Shown here: positions 42,119-52,598 of the stretch, piece after piece | Layout of the letters: every line of letters begins with the position of its first letter | Position numbering within the stretch: position 1 is the first letter of the stretch | Assembly (NCBI GenBank): GCA_934045075.1 | Contig: OW203736.1 | Location: forward strand, 8,695,109-8,759,108 | Direction: 5' to 3' | DNA: 64,000 nt | Source: Yponomeuta sedellus | Taxonomy: Eukaryota; Arthropoda; Insecta; Lepidoptera; Yponomeutidae | Notes under the pieces: generated by a model | Database searches by the model: none | Seen by the model: the letters and a program-made list of their open reading frames with translations, nothing else | What the model was told of the DNA's origin: nothing | Made by a program: the position numbers and the translations under genes

Positions 42119-42181
42119 ACGATGTTATCCACTGAACAGGACTGTTTTGAGGAGAGTTTTCTATTATGTCTTGTATGTTAT
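42119..42181 (-). CDS. Transposase exon 2
   Basis: The 63 bp exon lies between acceptor TTTTGCAG (ending 42182) and donor GTAAGT (42118-42113). It enters and leaves in phase 1 and encodes about NIQDIIENSPQNSPVQWITS, which joins exon 3 in frame. Confidence 0.65.
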
Positions 42182-42391
42182 CTGCAAAATCATAAGAAAC
42201 ATATTATGATACAAGTTAACAAAACAAAAGCAATTCTCTTTGATTAGTTGTAAGAAATAAACTTTTACGGTCTTACCACAAAAACTTTAAACACACTTTA
42301 AAACATCTGTCTAACTTTTGCTGTCGCTGTCGAAAGTTTTGTTGTAAGAACGAAAAAGTTTAATGTTATAGGAAAGTTACCAAATACTTAC

Positions 42392-42473
42392 CATCTTTGC
42401 TTTCTTCGCCTTCACTTTCATCCGAGCTATAGCCCAAGTAGGCACCGTTGAGAACATTATGAACACGATCCAT
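42392..42473 (-). CDS. Transposase exon 1 with start codon
   Basis: ATG at 42473 begins MDRVHNVLNGAYLGYSSDES; the exon ends in phase 1 at donor GTAAGT (42391-42386). All three exons connect in frame, which supports a real spliced gene rather than chance. Confidence 0.65.
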
Positions 42474-43257
42474 TTGATTGGAGCTAGTATTCAATAATAA
42501 ACTAATGCAGGGACGATGAATCAGTGAGGTTGGCGGCAACTATCCAAGTGTCAATATGGGTATAATCACAGAGTACCTTGGTGTGCAACTACAGTTACAG
42601 AGTAGGTTAGTGAATAGCTTCTAAAAACAGAATAAAAAATAGTTTATAATCGCTTTTTAATAGGTAGTCTGAGCAAAACCTAACTTTTAAATTGCATCCA
42701 CAGATTAAAGTGATAGTATTTATTATTAATAAAGTCATTTTGCCAAAGGATCCAAAGAACTTGGTTCGCTTCTTTCTTCTTCAAAAGATAGTAAATAAAA
42801 TACAAATTCAAAGAGACGATGCAACATGCATGATTTAAGAAATTTGTTTATAAAATAAAATCGCAAAAAAAAACCATGATGCTTTTTTCTTCTTTGAGCA
42901 AAATTGGTGCTAAAAAAAGATCGCAGAAAAGATCCATCATGCTTGGTTCTTTATGTAGCAAAGATGTTGGTGTAAAAAATCTTAGAAAAGATCCAAGATG
43001 GATGGTTCATAGCTTATCAAAACAAAATATTTTACAAAAGAGAACCAGTCTGCTTGGTGACAAGATAATGTTAAAAATCTATGGTCCACGCTTAATGGTT
43101 CTTTTCTGTTTTTTGAAAAGAAGGCAAAGTAGTGATGGTATCCAAGATCACGGTCAACTTTATTCAGATAAAGTTATCAGACAGCTTGGATCTTTTGTGA
43201 GAAAGTAAAACTGAATCTGTAGATTTCACCTGTGCTTAAAACTCATTTTCGAAAAAT

Positions 43258-43290
43258 TGTTGGTTGGATCTTTTCTGCGAAACAGGGTCC
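43258..43290 (-). repeat. Right terminal inverted repeat
   Basis: Perfect partner of 35697-35729. The adjacent 500 bp (42740-43250) hold several echoes: GCAGAAAAGATCC at 42923, AGAAAAGATCCAAG at 42984, GCTTGGATCTTTTGTG near 43185. These make a false open frame (42876-43208). Confidence 0.9.
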
Positions 43291-43377
43291 AATTCAAGTT
43301 ACGATCCGAGGCGGCTGCCGCAAAGGGACAATTCACATACGTTTTCGGTGCTAGAGTAACAAGAATACAGGTCGATA

Positions 43378-43660
43378 TGGAAGAAATACTTCTTCATCGT
43401 GTGGAAGTGCGGCAAAGTCGTTTGGCAACACTGATTGAATCGATTGGCAGTGAAATTGGGCAGAACGAGGCGCCCATGGCAGTGCGGAGATTGAAGGCGC
43501 TAATTGAGAAGCTGGAGAAAGAGCTTAGGCACTATGCAGTTACCTCTTCATCACCGCAGATAGGTGTTATTAACTCTGCTTTAGAGGTACAGCTGAGGGC
43601 TGAAGACTTAGTGTTGGAAATTGAGTCTTCGTGTGAGGTAGTCACAGAACCATGGCTATG
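43378..43660 (+). pseudogene. Pao copy 2 Gag, N-terminal helical part
   Basis: ATG 43378 opens MEEILLHRVEVRQSRLATLI, with RRLKALIEKLEKELRHYAV and LRAEDLVLEIESSCE: helical, as in Pao Gag starts. A shift near 43655 moves coding to the next frame. Confidence 0.65.
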
Positions 43661-44917
43661 AGAAACATCAGACTCCCAAAACTCGAGCTTCCTAAGTTCC
43701 ATGGAGACCCTTTGAAGTGAATGGAATTTTGGGATGGCTTTAAGGCAAATGTCCACGATAGTGGACTAGCTGATGTTGATAAACTGAGTTACCTACTTGG
43801 CTGCCTGGATGGATCAGCGCTGGAGGCTGTAGCTGGTCTATCTACAACGGAAGGCAACTATAGCATTGCGGTGAAGGCACTCCTCGACAGGTACGGTTCT
43901 AATGACACGTGAGTGGACGCTCACTACACTGCCCTAAACAGGATCCCTGCAGTTGATTTCAACGCGTCCAGCTGCCGCTCCACTTTGGACGCTATAGACA
44001 GGCATATTAGGGTCCTTGAGAAACTGGGTGAGCCAGGAAATGGGAACCACCTGCGTGCCATGGTTCTATCGAAATTTCCAGACAGGGTTGTGCATGAGAA
44101 CCACTTAGTTGGAGGACAGGACAACTCCACAGCAGCCATCCTCAACAACCTGCGGCGGATCGTGAGGGCCATAGAGCTGACATCCCTCTGCCCGACCCGT
44201 GAAGCTACCACACCGACCACCAGCTCTACTACAGAGGCCCTGCAGGTTAGATCTGAAGTACCTAGGAAAAACTTTGCCTGGAACAATCTGCAGGGACGTA
44301 AACGACAGAGTGAAACTACAACAGACTCTCCACCTGCAAAGCGATCTAAGTTCCCTTGCCTGTTCTGCAAACGAAAGACAGATCAAGACTGTCGAGGCGC
44401 GCAAGAAGAAGCTGTCGGACAGGTGCCTGAACTGCTTGCGCCGAAACCACAAAACAGAGACCTGCACACGGAAAATTGCCTGCTCCTCATGCAAGGGAGT
44501 CCACCTGCAAATCTTCTGTCCCAAGAGAGCAAACGGCAGTGGCAAAGATACTGGACCCCAGCAGCAGTAGAGGGAGACACTGCAGACTTCTTTTGGACAG
44601 TGGCAGCCAGCGCAGCTACATCACCGAGCGTGCAGCAAAATATCAAAATAGTTCGAGAAGACACACTGCTGATATATACCTTCGGAGCCTTCTGCCCTCA
44701 AGCAACTGTAAGCCCATCCACGGAAGTCATCATAGAGACCAAGCGTGGCATCCACCGCAAACTACAAGTCAATGTGGTACCTCACATAACAGAAAGAGTG
44801 CCAGTAGCCAACCTCAAGGTTGACCATGTTGACATACTTGCCGATGACGCCACAGTGGGCGAGGGCATTGACCTCCTGGTGGGCAATGACTTCTACTGTT
44901 TTTTTTGTGAAAGATGA
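43654..44917 (+). pseudogene. Pao copy 2 Gag DUF1759, zinc knuckles and protease
   Basis: The frame reads IRLPKLELPKFHGDP, FWDGFKANVHDSGLADVDKL (DUF1759), GNHLRAMVLSKFPDRVVHE, interrupted by in-frame TGA at 43717 and 43910. Near 44370 coding shifts to a frame with zinc knuckles CLNCLRRNHKTETC and CSSCKGVHLQIFC, then the protease HCRLLLDSGSQRSYITERA (DSG kept) at about 44570-44640. It shifts back to VEVIIETKRG-like residues and DLLVGNDFYCFF by 44900. Confidence 0.75.
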
Positions 44918-46128
44918 TAAAATTCAGCTTGATACAAACTTGTTCTTGATTGACACAGAATTTGGTTGGATTTTGTCTGGCAATGTGGAAAATGAGGAAG
45001 AGGCCAACGTCTTGTCGGTCACAACCTACTGCCAATGCCACCTACCGAGCTGCCCATACTTTGCTCAGCCAGATCTACCATTAGGAAGTGTTGATCTCAA
45101 ATTTCTGTGGTCTTTATAGAGCATAGGTATCACAGACTCACCGAGAGCATCGAGACAGGAAGAGGCCGTGGAACACTTCAACAAAACTGTGTGCTACAGA
45201 GATGGAAAATACTTGGTTAAATGGGCTTGGATCCAGTACCCACCTGAACTCCCTTCAAACTTCGGTCTGGCTCTCGGAAGATTGAAGAGCCTCATAAAAA
45301 GGATTGATGGAGACTCTCTTGAAGAATACTGCCAGATTCTGAGAGAGCAATTAAACCTGGGAATCATAGAAGTAGTTAAGCCTGATGCGCAACCTGATCA
45401 CCCAATCCACTATCTTCCTCATCACATGGTGCAACAAAAGCGAAAGACTGGAAGAATTGTCTATGACGCTTCAGCAAAAACCACTGGACAGAAAAGCCTC
45501 AATGAATGTCTATAGAGTGGGTCATCCATGCTAGAAGACTTAACCGCGCTTCTCCTCAAGTTTGGAACGAAAAGGATTGGCATAACAGCTGATGTAGAAA
45601 AGGCATTTCTACAAGTTGCCTTTCAAGAAGAAGATAGGGATGTAACAAGATTCCTCTGGGTCAAGGATATAAGGCAGGCACTAACAGAAGAGAACTTGTT
45701 GTATCTACGCTTTACTAGGGTTCCCTTTGGAGTGATATCCAGCCCATTCCTCCTTACAGCCACAATCAGACATCACATAAACTCTACGTACAAGGAGCTT
45801 ATGAAGAGTGTAGCCGATAAATGCTATGTTGAAAACCTAGTGACAGGAGCCGACTCTATTCCAGAGGCTACCCAGATCTACAATCAAACAAGGACTACAT
45901 TTGAAGAACTTGGTATGAACATTAGGGACTGGGTCTCTAATGATAAGCAGTTGATGCAAGTTGTGCCTGAGATACAAGCAACGGAAACTGAGGAGGTAAA
46001 GATTCTTGGACTTCTATGGCAACTTGGCAAAGACATTCTGAAGCTGAAAGTTACCGATAACCACTTTAAAATGGAGACTCCAGCAAGCAAAAGGGCAGTC
46101 CTTCGTACTTTAGCACGAATTTATGACC
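44910..46128 (+). pseudogene. Pao copy 2 reverse transcriptase
   Basis: The frame reads LIDTEFGWILSGNVENEEEA, FGLALGRLKSLIKRIDGDSL, IHYLPHHMVQQKRKTGRIVY, then ITADVEKAFLQVAFQEEDRD (first Asp), RVPFGVISSPFLLTATI. The catalytic box reads YVENLVTG where Pao enzymes have YVDN, so the active Asp is lost. Stops occur at 45117-45119 and 45513-45515. The frame ends RIYD at the gypsy insertion. Confidence 0.8.
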
Positions 46129-46743
46129 TGTAGGCTACTTTGTGTGGTAAGCACTTACACATACATAACCTACACTAAAATACACAAAAACATATTAATA
46201 TCTATTTACAATAAAAATAAAACTTAAAATTAACTTACATTTCTACAATAAATATTTACATGTAACTATATATAATTATGTACATCCCTATTAATATATA
46301 TGTAGTTCTAATTAGTTTATCCATGTTCATGTAACACTGCGTAGTACTAGTTTGTCGATGTCGACAAACTTCCTATCGATCGATCATCGTCCCAGCACTA
46401 GACAAGACTGGTTTTAATACGCCAGCGCAGCCGGTCTGCGGCCGCGCACCGCGCAACGAGTCGAGATCTCTCTATGACGCGAAGCGCATGCCACTTGCCT
46501 ACGCGATACTATCTCGACGCTGTACGCTTTTACTGATAAATTGACGCGGTGCTTGTTCTTATATACTGCTACATTTCTTCTGCTTCTATCTGACTTTCAC
46601 CTGTGCTTTGTGCTTGTATTTCGTGTACCTGTGAACTTCCTTCCGTGCCTTCTGTAAATTTAGTTAAGTGGTGTTTACGAGTAAATACTGAACTGAGTAA
46701 GTCGGACTATTTATTTACTCTCTCTCCTACACACCTAACCATA
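46129..46743 (+). repeat. CsRn1-type gypsy 5' LTR
   Basis: Starts TGTAGGCTACTTTG and ends CTAACCATA. It contains a TATA-like TTATATACTG near 46560 and AATAAA-type motifs early. It is GC-rich around 46430-46510. Confidence 0.9.
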
Positions 46744-46744
46744 C

Positions 46745-46756
46745 TGGTGACCCCGC
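46745..46756 (+). promoter_or_regulatory. Primer-binding site
   Basis: TGGTGACCCCGC starts one base after the LTR and complements the 3' end of tRNA-Trp, the primer reported for CsRn1-type elements. Confidence 0.7.
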
Positions 46757-46765
46757 ATTTGAATA

Positions 46766-47188
46766 ATGGAAAGACACGATGGTACGAGCGAAACAAATCA
46801 ACAGCCAACGCCCAATAGTGATGGGAAAGAGGCGACAAAAGATGTCGATGTTTTAAAAGTCGGCGCTCTGGCGGACTTAGCCGATCGTATCCACGAGCTG
46901 GCCTCACCATCGCTGTCCACCAACCCTGGTTCCGCGCTGGATGCTCTAACGAGGGAAGTTGCGGAGCTTCGGAAGCAGTTCCAGAAGCTGACATCCCAGG
47001 GGAACGGCAGATCCCGCTCGCGATCTTCAGGATCACCACACCGCAGATCAACCTCCAGGTCGAAGCGCTCGCAGTCGAACTACCGCAAGTATCCGCTTTG
47101 CTGGTACCACAGTAGGTTTGGAGAGAAGGCGAATAGATGCATTGCTCCCTGTGACTACAAAGCGGGAAATGCCAAGGGCGGTCGATAA
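46766..47188 (+). CDS. Deleted Gag with CHCC zinc box
   Basis: Only 140 codons. The N-terminus ([14 protein letters not shown]) passes directly, at about residue 32, into [15 protein letters not shown], the end of the capsid region. The several-hundred-residue capsid core of related Gags is absent. The rest is normal: [14 protein letters not shown], an Arg/Ser-rich tract, then [18 protein letters not shown], a CHCC box. The stop TAA overlaps the pol ATG (TAATG, 47186-47190). The frame is open, so the deletion is clean. Confidence 0.85.
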   Translation: MERHDGTSETNQQPTPNSDGKEATKDVDVLKVGALADLADRIHELASPSLSTNPGSALDALTREVAELRKQFQKLTSQGNGRSRSRSSGSPHRRSTSRSKRSQSNYRKYPLCWYHSRFGEKANRCIAPCDYKAGNAKGGR

Positions 47189-50100
47189 TGGCGACTGCTG
47201 ACTGCCCAACAACTTCTACTGGTCGCCTGTTCATCACGGACCGAGCTTCGAAGGTGCAGTTCCTCGTCGACACTGGAAGCGACATCTGCGTCTTCCCCCG
47301 GTCCCTCGTCCATGATCGTCGTGCTAAAACGGACTATAACTTGTGTGCTGCCAATGGAACGAATATTGCGACTTATGGTTATGTTCATTTTAATTTAGAT
47401 TTTGGCTTACGTAGACAATTCAGTTGGCGCTTTGTAGTAGCAGATGTTACTAAACCTATCATAGGCGTAGATTTTTTAAATTACTATTGCCTCATTGTAG
47501 ATTGCCATAAAAAACGTTTACTAGATAGTACAACCTCTGTATCATCTTTAGCCAAAGTTGTTGATTGCAATAATATAGCTTCTGTCAAGATCTTGACTGG
47601 TGATTCTCGATATCATAAAATTCTTAACGAATTTCCCGAAGTCACTCGACCAACTGGTACACAGCGCATTCACAACACACCACACAATACTGTCCACTAT
47701 TTACGCACGACTCCAGGCCCCCCAGTCTCTTGCACCCCTCGCCGGTTGGCACCGGACAAACTAAAAATTGCTCAACAGGAGTTCCAGTCCATGCTCGCCA
47801 ACGGTACAGCCCGGCCTTCGCAGAGTCCCTGGGCATCACCTCTGCACCTGGCGCCCAAAAAAGATAACGGTTGGCGTCCTTGCGGTGATTACCGTATGCT
47901 CAATGCCCGCACCGTGCCTGACATGTATCCGATCAAGCATATACATGATTTTGCGCATAATCTTGTCGGTTGCAAAATTTTCAGCACACTAGATTTGCTT
48001 AAAGCCTATAACCAGATACCTGTCAGTCCAGCCGACATTCTGAAGACCGCAATAACCACACCTTTCGGTCTATTTGAATTTCCTTTCATGACTTTCGGGC
48101 TTCGGAATGCCGGCCAAACCTTTCAGCGGTTTATGGATGAAATCACTAGAGAGCTAGATTTTACTTATTGCTATCTGGATGATATCTTGGTGTTTTCCAA
48201 GGATGAGCAACAGCATGAGCAGCACCTTCGCCAAATTTTCACCAAGCTGAAGGACTATGGTTTGCTGGTAAATACCGCCAAATGTGTTCTCGGTGAGCCA
48301 GAAGTGACATTTTTAGGTTACTCTATCTCTGAAAAAGGCTCTCGACCACTTGACTCTAAGGTGCAAGCGATAAAAGACTTCCCCATCCCAACAACCGTGC
48401 GCCAACTTAAGGCATTTTTAGGCATGCTAAATTTTTATAGGAGATTTCTTCCTCACGCTGCCGAAATCCAGGCTCCTTTACATGCCCTGCTAACAGGTTC
48501 CGTAAAAGGTTCACAGCCCATCAATTTGACAGGCGATGCTTTAACAGCGTTTCATGCATGCAAGGACAGCCTGGCCAATGCCGCTTTACTAGCACACCCC
48601 GACTGTACCGCCAAACTTGCCTTGGTGACTGACGCCAGCGATAAGGCAATTGGCGCAGTCCTACAACAGCTAAAAGACAATGCATGGCAGCCATTAGCCT
48701 TCTTTTCCAGAAAACTGAGCCCGTCCCAGGCCAAATATTCGCCTTACGACAGGGAGTTACTGGCAATATATGAAGGCATAAAATATTTCCGGCATATGCT
48801 CGAGGCCCGGCACTTTGTTGTGTATACGGATCATAAGCCGATCAGTTTCGCATTCCACGAGCGGAAGAAAAACTGTTCGCCCAGACAATTCCGTCACCTC
48901 GATTTTATAGCCCAATTCACGACCGACATACGACACATATCGGGCAAAGATAATATTGTGGCCGATACCTTGTCGAGGATCGAGGAATTGGGAGCGCCGG
49001 TCGACCTAGAGACGCTAGCCAAGAGCCAACCTTCAGACCAAGAGCTACAAAATCTTTTAGCCGAAGGATCTTCTCTGCGCTTGGAGAGACTCAATATCCC
49101 TGGAAGTCGTATACCAATATACTGCGATGTCAGTACACCGACGACTAGGCCTTTTGTCCCCAAGTTCCACCGGAAGCAGGTCTTTGAGAGCCTTCACTCT
49201 CTTAGCCACCCCGGAGCCACTGCTTCTGCAAAACTTATAGCAGAGCGTTTTGTATGGCCCGGGATCCGAAAGGACTGTAGAGAATGGGCGCGTTCTTGCA
49301 TTGCCTGCCAAAAGGCTAAAGTGAACCGCCATGTCACCGCACCCCTGGGCACTTTTTCTTTACCCCGCGTGCGTTTCAAACAGATCCACATAGATTTGAT
49401 TGGTCCCCTACCTATGTCAGAAGGCTACCGGTACTGTCTCACGGTAGTAGATCGATTTACTCGATGGCCGGAAGCAGTACCGATAGATAACATTACCGCA
49501 GAAACCGTGGCTAAAACACTCCTGTCGACATGGATTGCTCGATTTGGGTGTCCTACAGAAATAACGACTGACCGAGGTCGACAATTCGAGTCAGCTTTAT
49601 TCGCAAGCCTGTCTAATACAGCCGGTTTTAAGCACAAACGGACTACCGCATACCACCCCGCCTGCAATGGCATGGTGGAACGCTTCCACCGACAACTTAA
49701 AGCCGCAATAGTCTGCCACGCTAACGACAGATGGACAGAGTCTTTGCCATGGGTCCTGTTAGGTATTAGGACCGCTTTCAAGGACGATCTCCAAAGCTCT
49801 TCTGCCGAACTCGTTTACGGAGAGCCCTTAAGGCTACCAGGTGAGTTTTTTGAGCCTGTCAACGGCGGCACGACAGACCTATCAGAGTTCTCCGCACGAC
49901 TCAAAGGAATCGCTGAAAAATTACGACCTAAACCAGCTTCTCGCCATAGTAAGCCCAAGGTGTTCGTACACAAGGAATTAGCAACCAGTGATTACGTCTT
50001 CCTTCGCGATGACACATTACGTGGTTCCCTCCAACCAGCATATTCCGGCCCATATAAAGTTGTGTCTCGAGATGATAAAATATTTAAAATTCTCCTTAAA

Positions 50101-50241
50101 GGTAAAGAAGTCACAGTATCGATAGACCGCATTAAACCGGCCTTCATACTGACTGACCAAACTGATACTGAACCCGTTCCAGATATCCAGAAAGAATATA
50201 CTACTCGTTCTGGACGCAGGGTGAAATTCAAAAAAAATTAA
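47188..50241 (+). CDS. Intact gypsy Pol polyprotein
   Basis: 1017 uninterrupted codons. Protease [15 protein letters not shown] (residues ~27-41); RT with [35 protein letters not shown], the [16 protein letters not shown] block and [11 protein letters not shown] (~330); RNase [35 protein letters not shown] and VVYTDHKPI; integrase zinc region [15 protein letters not shown]...CIACQKAK, core [21 protein letters not shown] and [13 protein letters not shown]. No chromodomain; the C-terminus ends near [12 protein letters not shown] overlaps the gag stop, suggesting termination-reinitiation. All catalytic residues that I can see are kept. Confidence 0.92.
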   Translation: MATADCPTTSTGRLFITDRASKVQFLVDTGSDICVFPRSLVHDRRAKTDYNLCAANGTNIATYGYVHFNLDFGLRRQFSWRFVVADVTKPIIGVDFLNYYCLIVDCHKKRLLDSTTSVSSLAKVVDCNNIASVKILTGDSRYHKILNEFPEVTRPTGTQRIHNTPHNTVHYLRTTPGPPVSCTPRRLAPDKLKIAQQEFQSMLANGTARPSQSPWASPLHLAPKKDNGWRPCGDYRMLNARTVPDMYPIKHIHDFAHNLVGCKIFSTLDLLKAYNQIPVSPADILKTAITTPFGLFEFPFMTFGLRNAGQTFQRFMDEITRELDFTYCYLDDILVFSKDEQQHEQHLRQIFTKLKDYGLLVNTAKCVLGEPEVTFLGYSISEKGSRPLDSKVQAIKDFPIPTTVRQLKAFLGMLNFYRRFLPHAAEIQAPLHALLTGSVKGSQPINLTGDALTAFHACKDSLANAALLAHPDCTAKLALVTDASDKAIGAVLQQLKDNAWQPLAFFSRKLSPSQAKYSPYDRELLAIYEGIKYFRHMLEARHFVVYTDHKPISFAFHERKKNCSPRQFRHLDFIAQFTTDIRHISGKDNIVADTLSRIEELGAPVDLETLAKSQPSDQELQNLLAEGSSLRLERLNIPGSRIPIYCDVSTPTTRPFVPKFHRKQVFESLHSLSHPGATASAKLIAERFVWPGIRKDCREWARSCIACQKAKVNRHVTAPLGTFSLPRVRFKQIHIDLIGPLPMSEGYRYCLTVVDRFTRWPEAVPIDNITAETVAKTLLSTWIARFGCPTEITTDRGRQFESALFASLSNTAGFKHKRTTAYHPACNGMVERFHRQLKAAIVCHANDRWTESLPWVLLGIRTAFKDDLQSSSAELVYGEPLRLPGEFFEPVNGGTTDLSEFSARLKGIAEKLRPKPASRHSKPKVFVHKELATSDYVFLRDDTLRGSLQPAYSGPYKVVSRDDKIFKILLKGKEVTVSIDRIKPAFILTDQTDTEPVPDIQKEYTTRSGRRVKFKKN

Positions 50242-50258
50242 TCGCCCATGACGGTCTC

Positions 50259-50271
50259 TGGAGGGGGGTGG
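50259..50271 (+). promoter_or_regulatory. Polypurine tract
   Basis: GGAGGGGGGTGGT directly before the 3' LTR; it primes plus-strand DNA synthesis in LTR retrotransposons. Confidence 0.7.
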
Positions 50272-50886
50272 TGTAGGCTACTTTGTGTGGTAAGCACTTA
50301 CACATACATAACCTACACTAAAATACACAAAAACATATTAATATCTGTTTACAATAAAAATAAAACTTAAAATTAACTTACATTTCTACAATAAATATTT
50401 ACATGTAACTATATATAATTATGTACATCCCTATTAATATATATGTAGTTCTAATTAGTTTATCCATGTTCATGTAACACTGCGTAGTACTAGTTTGTCG
50501 ATGTCGACAAACTTCCTATCGATCGATCATCGTCCCAGCACTAGACAAGACTGGTTTTAATACGCCAGCGCAGCCGGTCTGCGGCCGCGCACCGCGCAAC
50601 GAGTCGAGATCTCTCTATGACGCGAAGCGCATGCCACTTGCCTACGCGATACTATCTCGACGCTGTACGCTTTTACTGATAAATTGACGCGGTGCTTGTT
50701 CTTATATACTGCTACATTTCTTCTGCTTCTATCTGACTTTCACCTGTGCTTTGTGCTTGTATTTCGTGTACCTGTGAACTTCCTTCCGTGCCTTCTGTAA
50801 ATTTAGTTAAGTGGTGTTTACGAGTAAATACTGAACTGAGTAAGTCGGACTATTTATTTACTCTCTCTCCTACACACCTAACCATA
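50272..50886 (+). repeat. CsRn1-type gypsy 3' LTR
   Basis: Same length as the 5' LTR and identical except for one base (TATCTG for TATCTA). Host Pao sequence resumes at the target duplicate TGACC. Confidence 0.9.
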
Positions 50887-51670
50887 TGACCCATGTGGAT
50901 TTGTATGTCCACTAATCCTACACATGAAACTGGAAAATCGGCAAAATCGTGGACTTGATAGAAGGTGCAGACGATGAATGCAGAGTAGCGAGAGTTAAGG
51001 CAGAAGACTCTTCAATACTGATCAATACTCATGAGTATTGAATTAAAGAGTCTAGGACATTGAGTCTAGGACGCGTGAGTATTGAGTAGTGAAGAGAATA
51101 GGACATCTTTACCTCTAAAGGGTAGAGATGTCCTATTGGAAATTGAAATGTCCAATAGGACATCTCTTCCCTTTAGAGGTAGGACCTGATCAACCACCGG
51201 ACGTTCAGGAGGAGAGAAATGAGGATTAGGTCAATAGACCAAGTGATGAAATGCCAACCTGCTCTCTGGAGAAGGTATCAAACGAAGAGTCAAGGCTGAT
51301 GGACTATCAAGAAGTAGGCGAAGACGAAAGACAGTCTCACAGGACGCCAATACTTGATGTACCTTCCCCAATGGAAATGGACTATATTGATGAAAAGGAA
51401 ACTTCTATTGAAGTTGATCAAGAGCTTGGTAACAACCATGTCACTCATCCAGATGATGAGGTCTGAGGGGTTTCCGTGGTCACACCCTTGGAAATGCCAG
51501 GACAGCAGAACGAGGTGGAAGTAAGAAGCAGAAGGGGCGCAGCCTTACGGCCAGAGCTAAGATTCTGGAGTGGACTCGTCAACTGCTTACTCTACTACAA
51601 TAGACACTTCCTTTGCTGTTGGGAGTGTCGCGTTCATACGCGAAACGCCGCAGAACCCAAGGTAAAGTAA
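50887..51670 (+). pseudogene. Pao copy 2, C-terminal coding remnants
   Basis: After the gypsy target duplicate the frame reads CGFVCPLILHMK, the continuation of RIYDP. It then jumps to WKIGKIVDLIEGADDECRVA, which belongs near the polyprotein's C-terminus. RNase H and integrase are therefore deleted. Later frames (51251-51466, 51476-51670) are acidic and unassigned. Confidence 0.55.
51006..51180. repeat. Cluster of palindromes in the Pao tail
   Basis: A perfect 20 bp palindrome TCAATACTCATGAGTATTGA (51022-51041) lies within GACTCTT/AAGAGTC (51006, 51046). AATAGGACATCT occurs at 51097 and 51154 and inverted at 51126-51137. ACCTCTAAAGGG (51111) is inverted at 51169-51180. This looks like repeated template switching. 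Confidence 0.7.
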
Positions 51671-51756
51671 CATGAGTTAATCTGTGATAGAACTGTCAGT
51701 TATTTTCCTAGTGGTAACACTGCTTTGCTTTTTGCTAGTTGGCATCCCTGTAGAGC

Positions 51757-52598
51757 GGCGAGGGGGGAATGGCGACTTCCGAGCGCATGGCGGGACCGGC
51801 AACACGGAGGTGGAGAACTTCGTGAGTGCTCAGGAAAGTAACCAGAAAAGACCCTGGTGAGTGAATTTATTATTGTCGTAGTCGTAAAACCAGCTAAGGA
51901 ACGAATGTTTTTCCTAATGAGTCCAATGGTTCAGTACACATGTACAATGGCAATAGAATGGTAAATTGGACAGGCAGGGCACCGGCAAGCTGCCCACCAA
52001 GGAGTGTGTTCGGAAACACACTGGCAAGTAGGCTTTATGTAGTGGAAATGGTCGACTACGATGTTGGAGAAACCGTGGCAGGGCTATGGGGAAGGTGGAG
52101 GCCCTCGTGGGAGCAAAGCTCCTACGCCCGACTGGTATCTCAATGAGAACGGGTAACTCTGGACAGACCAGGCCCTATATGAATAGCAGTACCAGGGCAC
52201 AGCTCTAAGACTAAAGGTCACAGACCTAGGATGCTGTACTCAGATCGGGGGCGGTAACCCTGATAGGTCAGGCCCGGATGTAAAGGCTAATCCAAATGGA
52301 TCGTGAAGACAATCACGATAGCAATTATAAATGTATTAAGTAGACAGCTGAACCAAATCAGTAATCTTTGTTGCCCTTGTGAATCTGTACTTGAACCTAA
52401 GGCCTAGTGAATTCTATGTGTGAATATTTCTTTAGGTACAGATGGCGCGACAATTATGTTGTATTTTCTTATTACTGGTACGGTTTCACAAATTTCACTT
52501 TAAACGACTGTTAACGTAGATGTTTTTTGTAGATAACACTAATACTATTTTGATTCGACTTTATGTAACGATTGAATAAATAACTTTCACTGTTTAAC
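51757..52598 (+). repeat. Probable 3' LTR of Pao copy 2
   Basis: The purine tract GCGAGGGGGGAA precedes TGGCGACTTCCGAGC at about 51769. Polyadenylation-like GAATAAATAA lies near 52573. Then gypsy RT sequence (minus) starts at about 52599. No second copy exists in the window for comparison. Confidence 0.4.

Larger units (their letters stand above)
35697..43290 (-). mobile_element. 7.6 kb DNA transposon with 33 bp TIRs, Sola-like (tentative)
   Basis: Both ends start GGACCCTGTTTCGCAGAAAA and continue to a perfect 33 bp inverted repeat, flanked by AATT. The minus strand encodes a spliced transposase (42473 to 39188) with DSCGGQNRN and GHSFLPNDTDF motifs. A 4 bp target duplication and this protein type suit the Sola superfamily, but I am not certain. 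A LINE at about 36060-39197 is inserted and may have cut the transposase C-terminus. Motifs of the TIR core recur near both ends. Confidence 0.8.
46129..50886 (+). mobile_element. CsRn1-type Ty3/gypsy element, intact pol, gag internally deleted
   Basis: 615 bp LTRs (46129-46743 and 50272-50886) differ at one site seen by eye (A/G near 46205). TGACC flanks both sides (46124-46128, 50887-50891). A primer site TGGTGACCCCGC follows the 5' LTR, and a purine tract GGAGGGGGGTGG precedes the 3' LTR. The tRNA-Trp-type primer and the CHCC Gag box point to the CsRn1 lineage. The insertion is very recent. Confidence 0.92.
43291..52598 (+). mobile_element. BEL/Pao retrotransposon relic (copy 2), host of two insertions
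   Basis: Plus-strand Gag, protease and RT run from 43378 to 46128 and are interrupted there by a gypsy element. Coding resumes at 50887 with CGFVCPLILHMK, and, after an internal deletion, the C-terminal region. A purine tract and probable LTR end the element near 52598. Its 5' side is interrupted by the 7.6 kb transposon at AATT. Many stops and shifts show age. Confidence 0.8.

Noticed and set aside
42876..43208. 110-codon plus-strand open frame at the right end of the 7.6 kb transposon
   Set aside because: It is produced by repeated AGAAAAGATCC-type subterminal motifs and shows no domain.
43717..43912. Reassigned TGA codons in the Pao gag
   Set aside because: Two TGA stops occur in a frame otherwise like Gag, but frameshifts and TAG stops nearby show ordinary decay.
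46603..46818. Frame crossing the 5' LTR end of the gypsy element
   Set aside because: It spans LTR and primer site in a non-coding frame; the true Gag ATG is 46766.
50887..51670. Envelope-like gene after Pao pol
   Set aside because: A hydrophobic stretch near 51690 (VIFLVVTLLCFLLVG) exists, but no further env-like features or a continuous frame support it.
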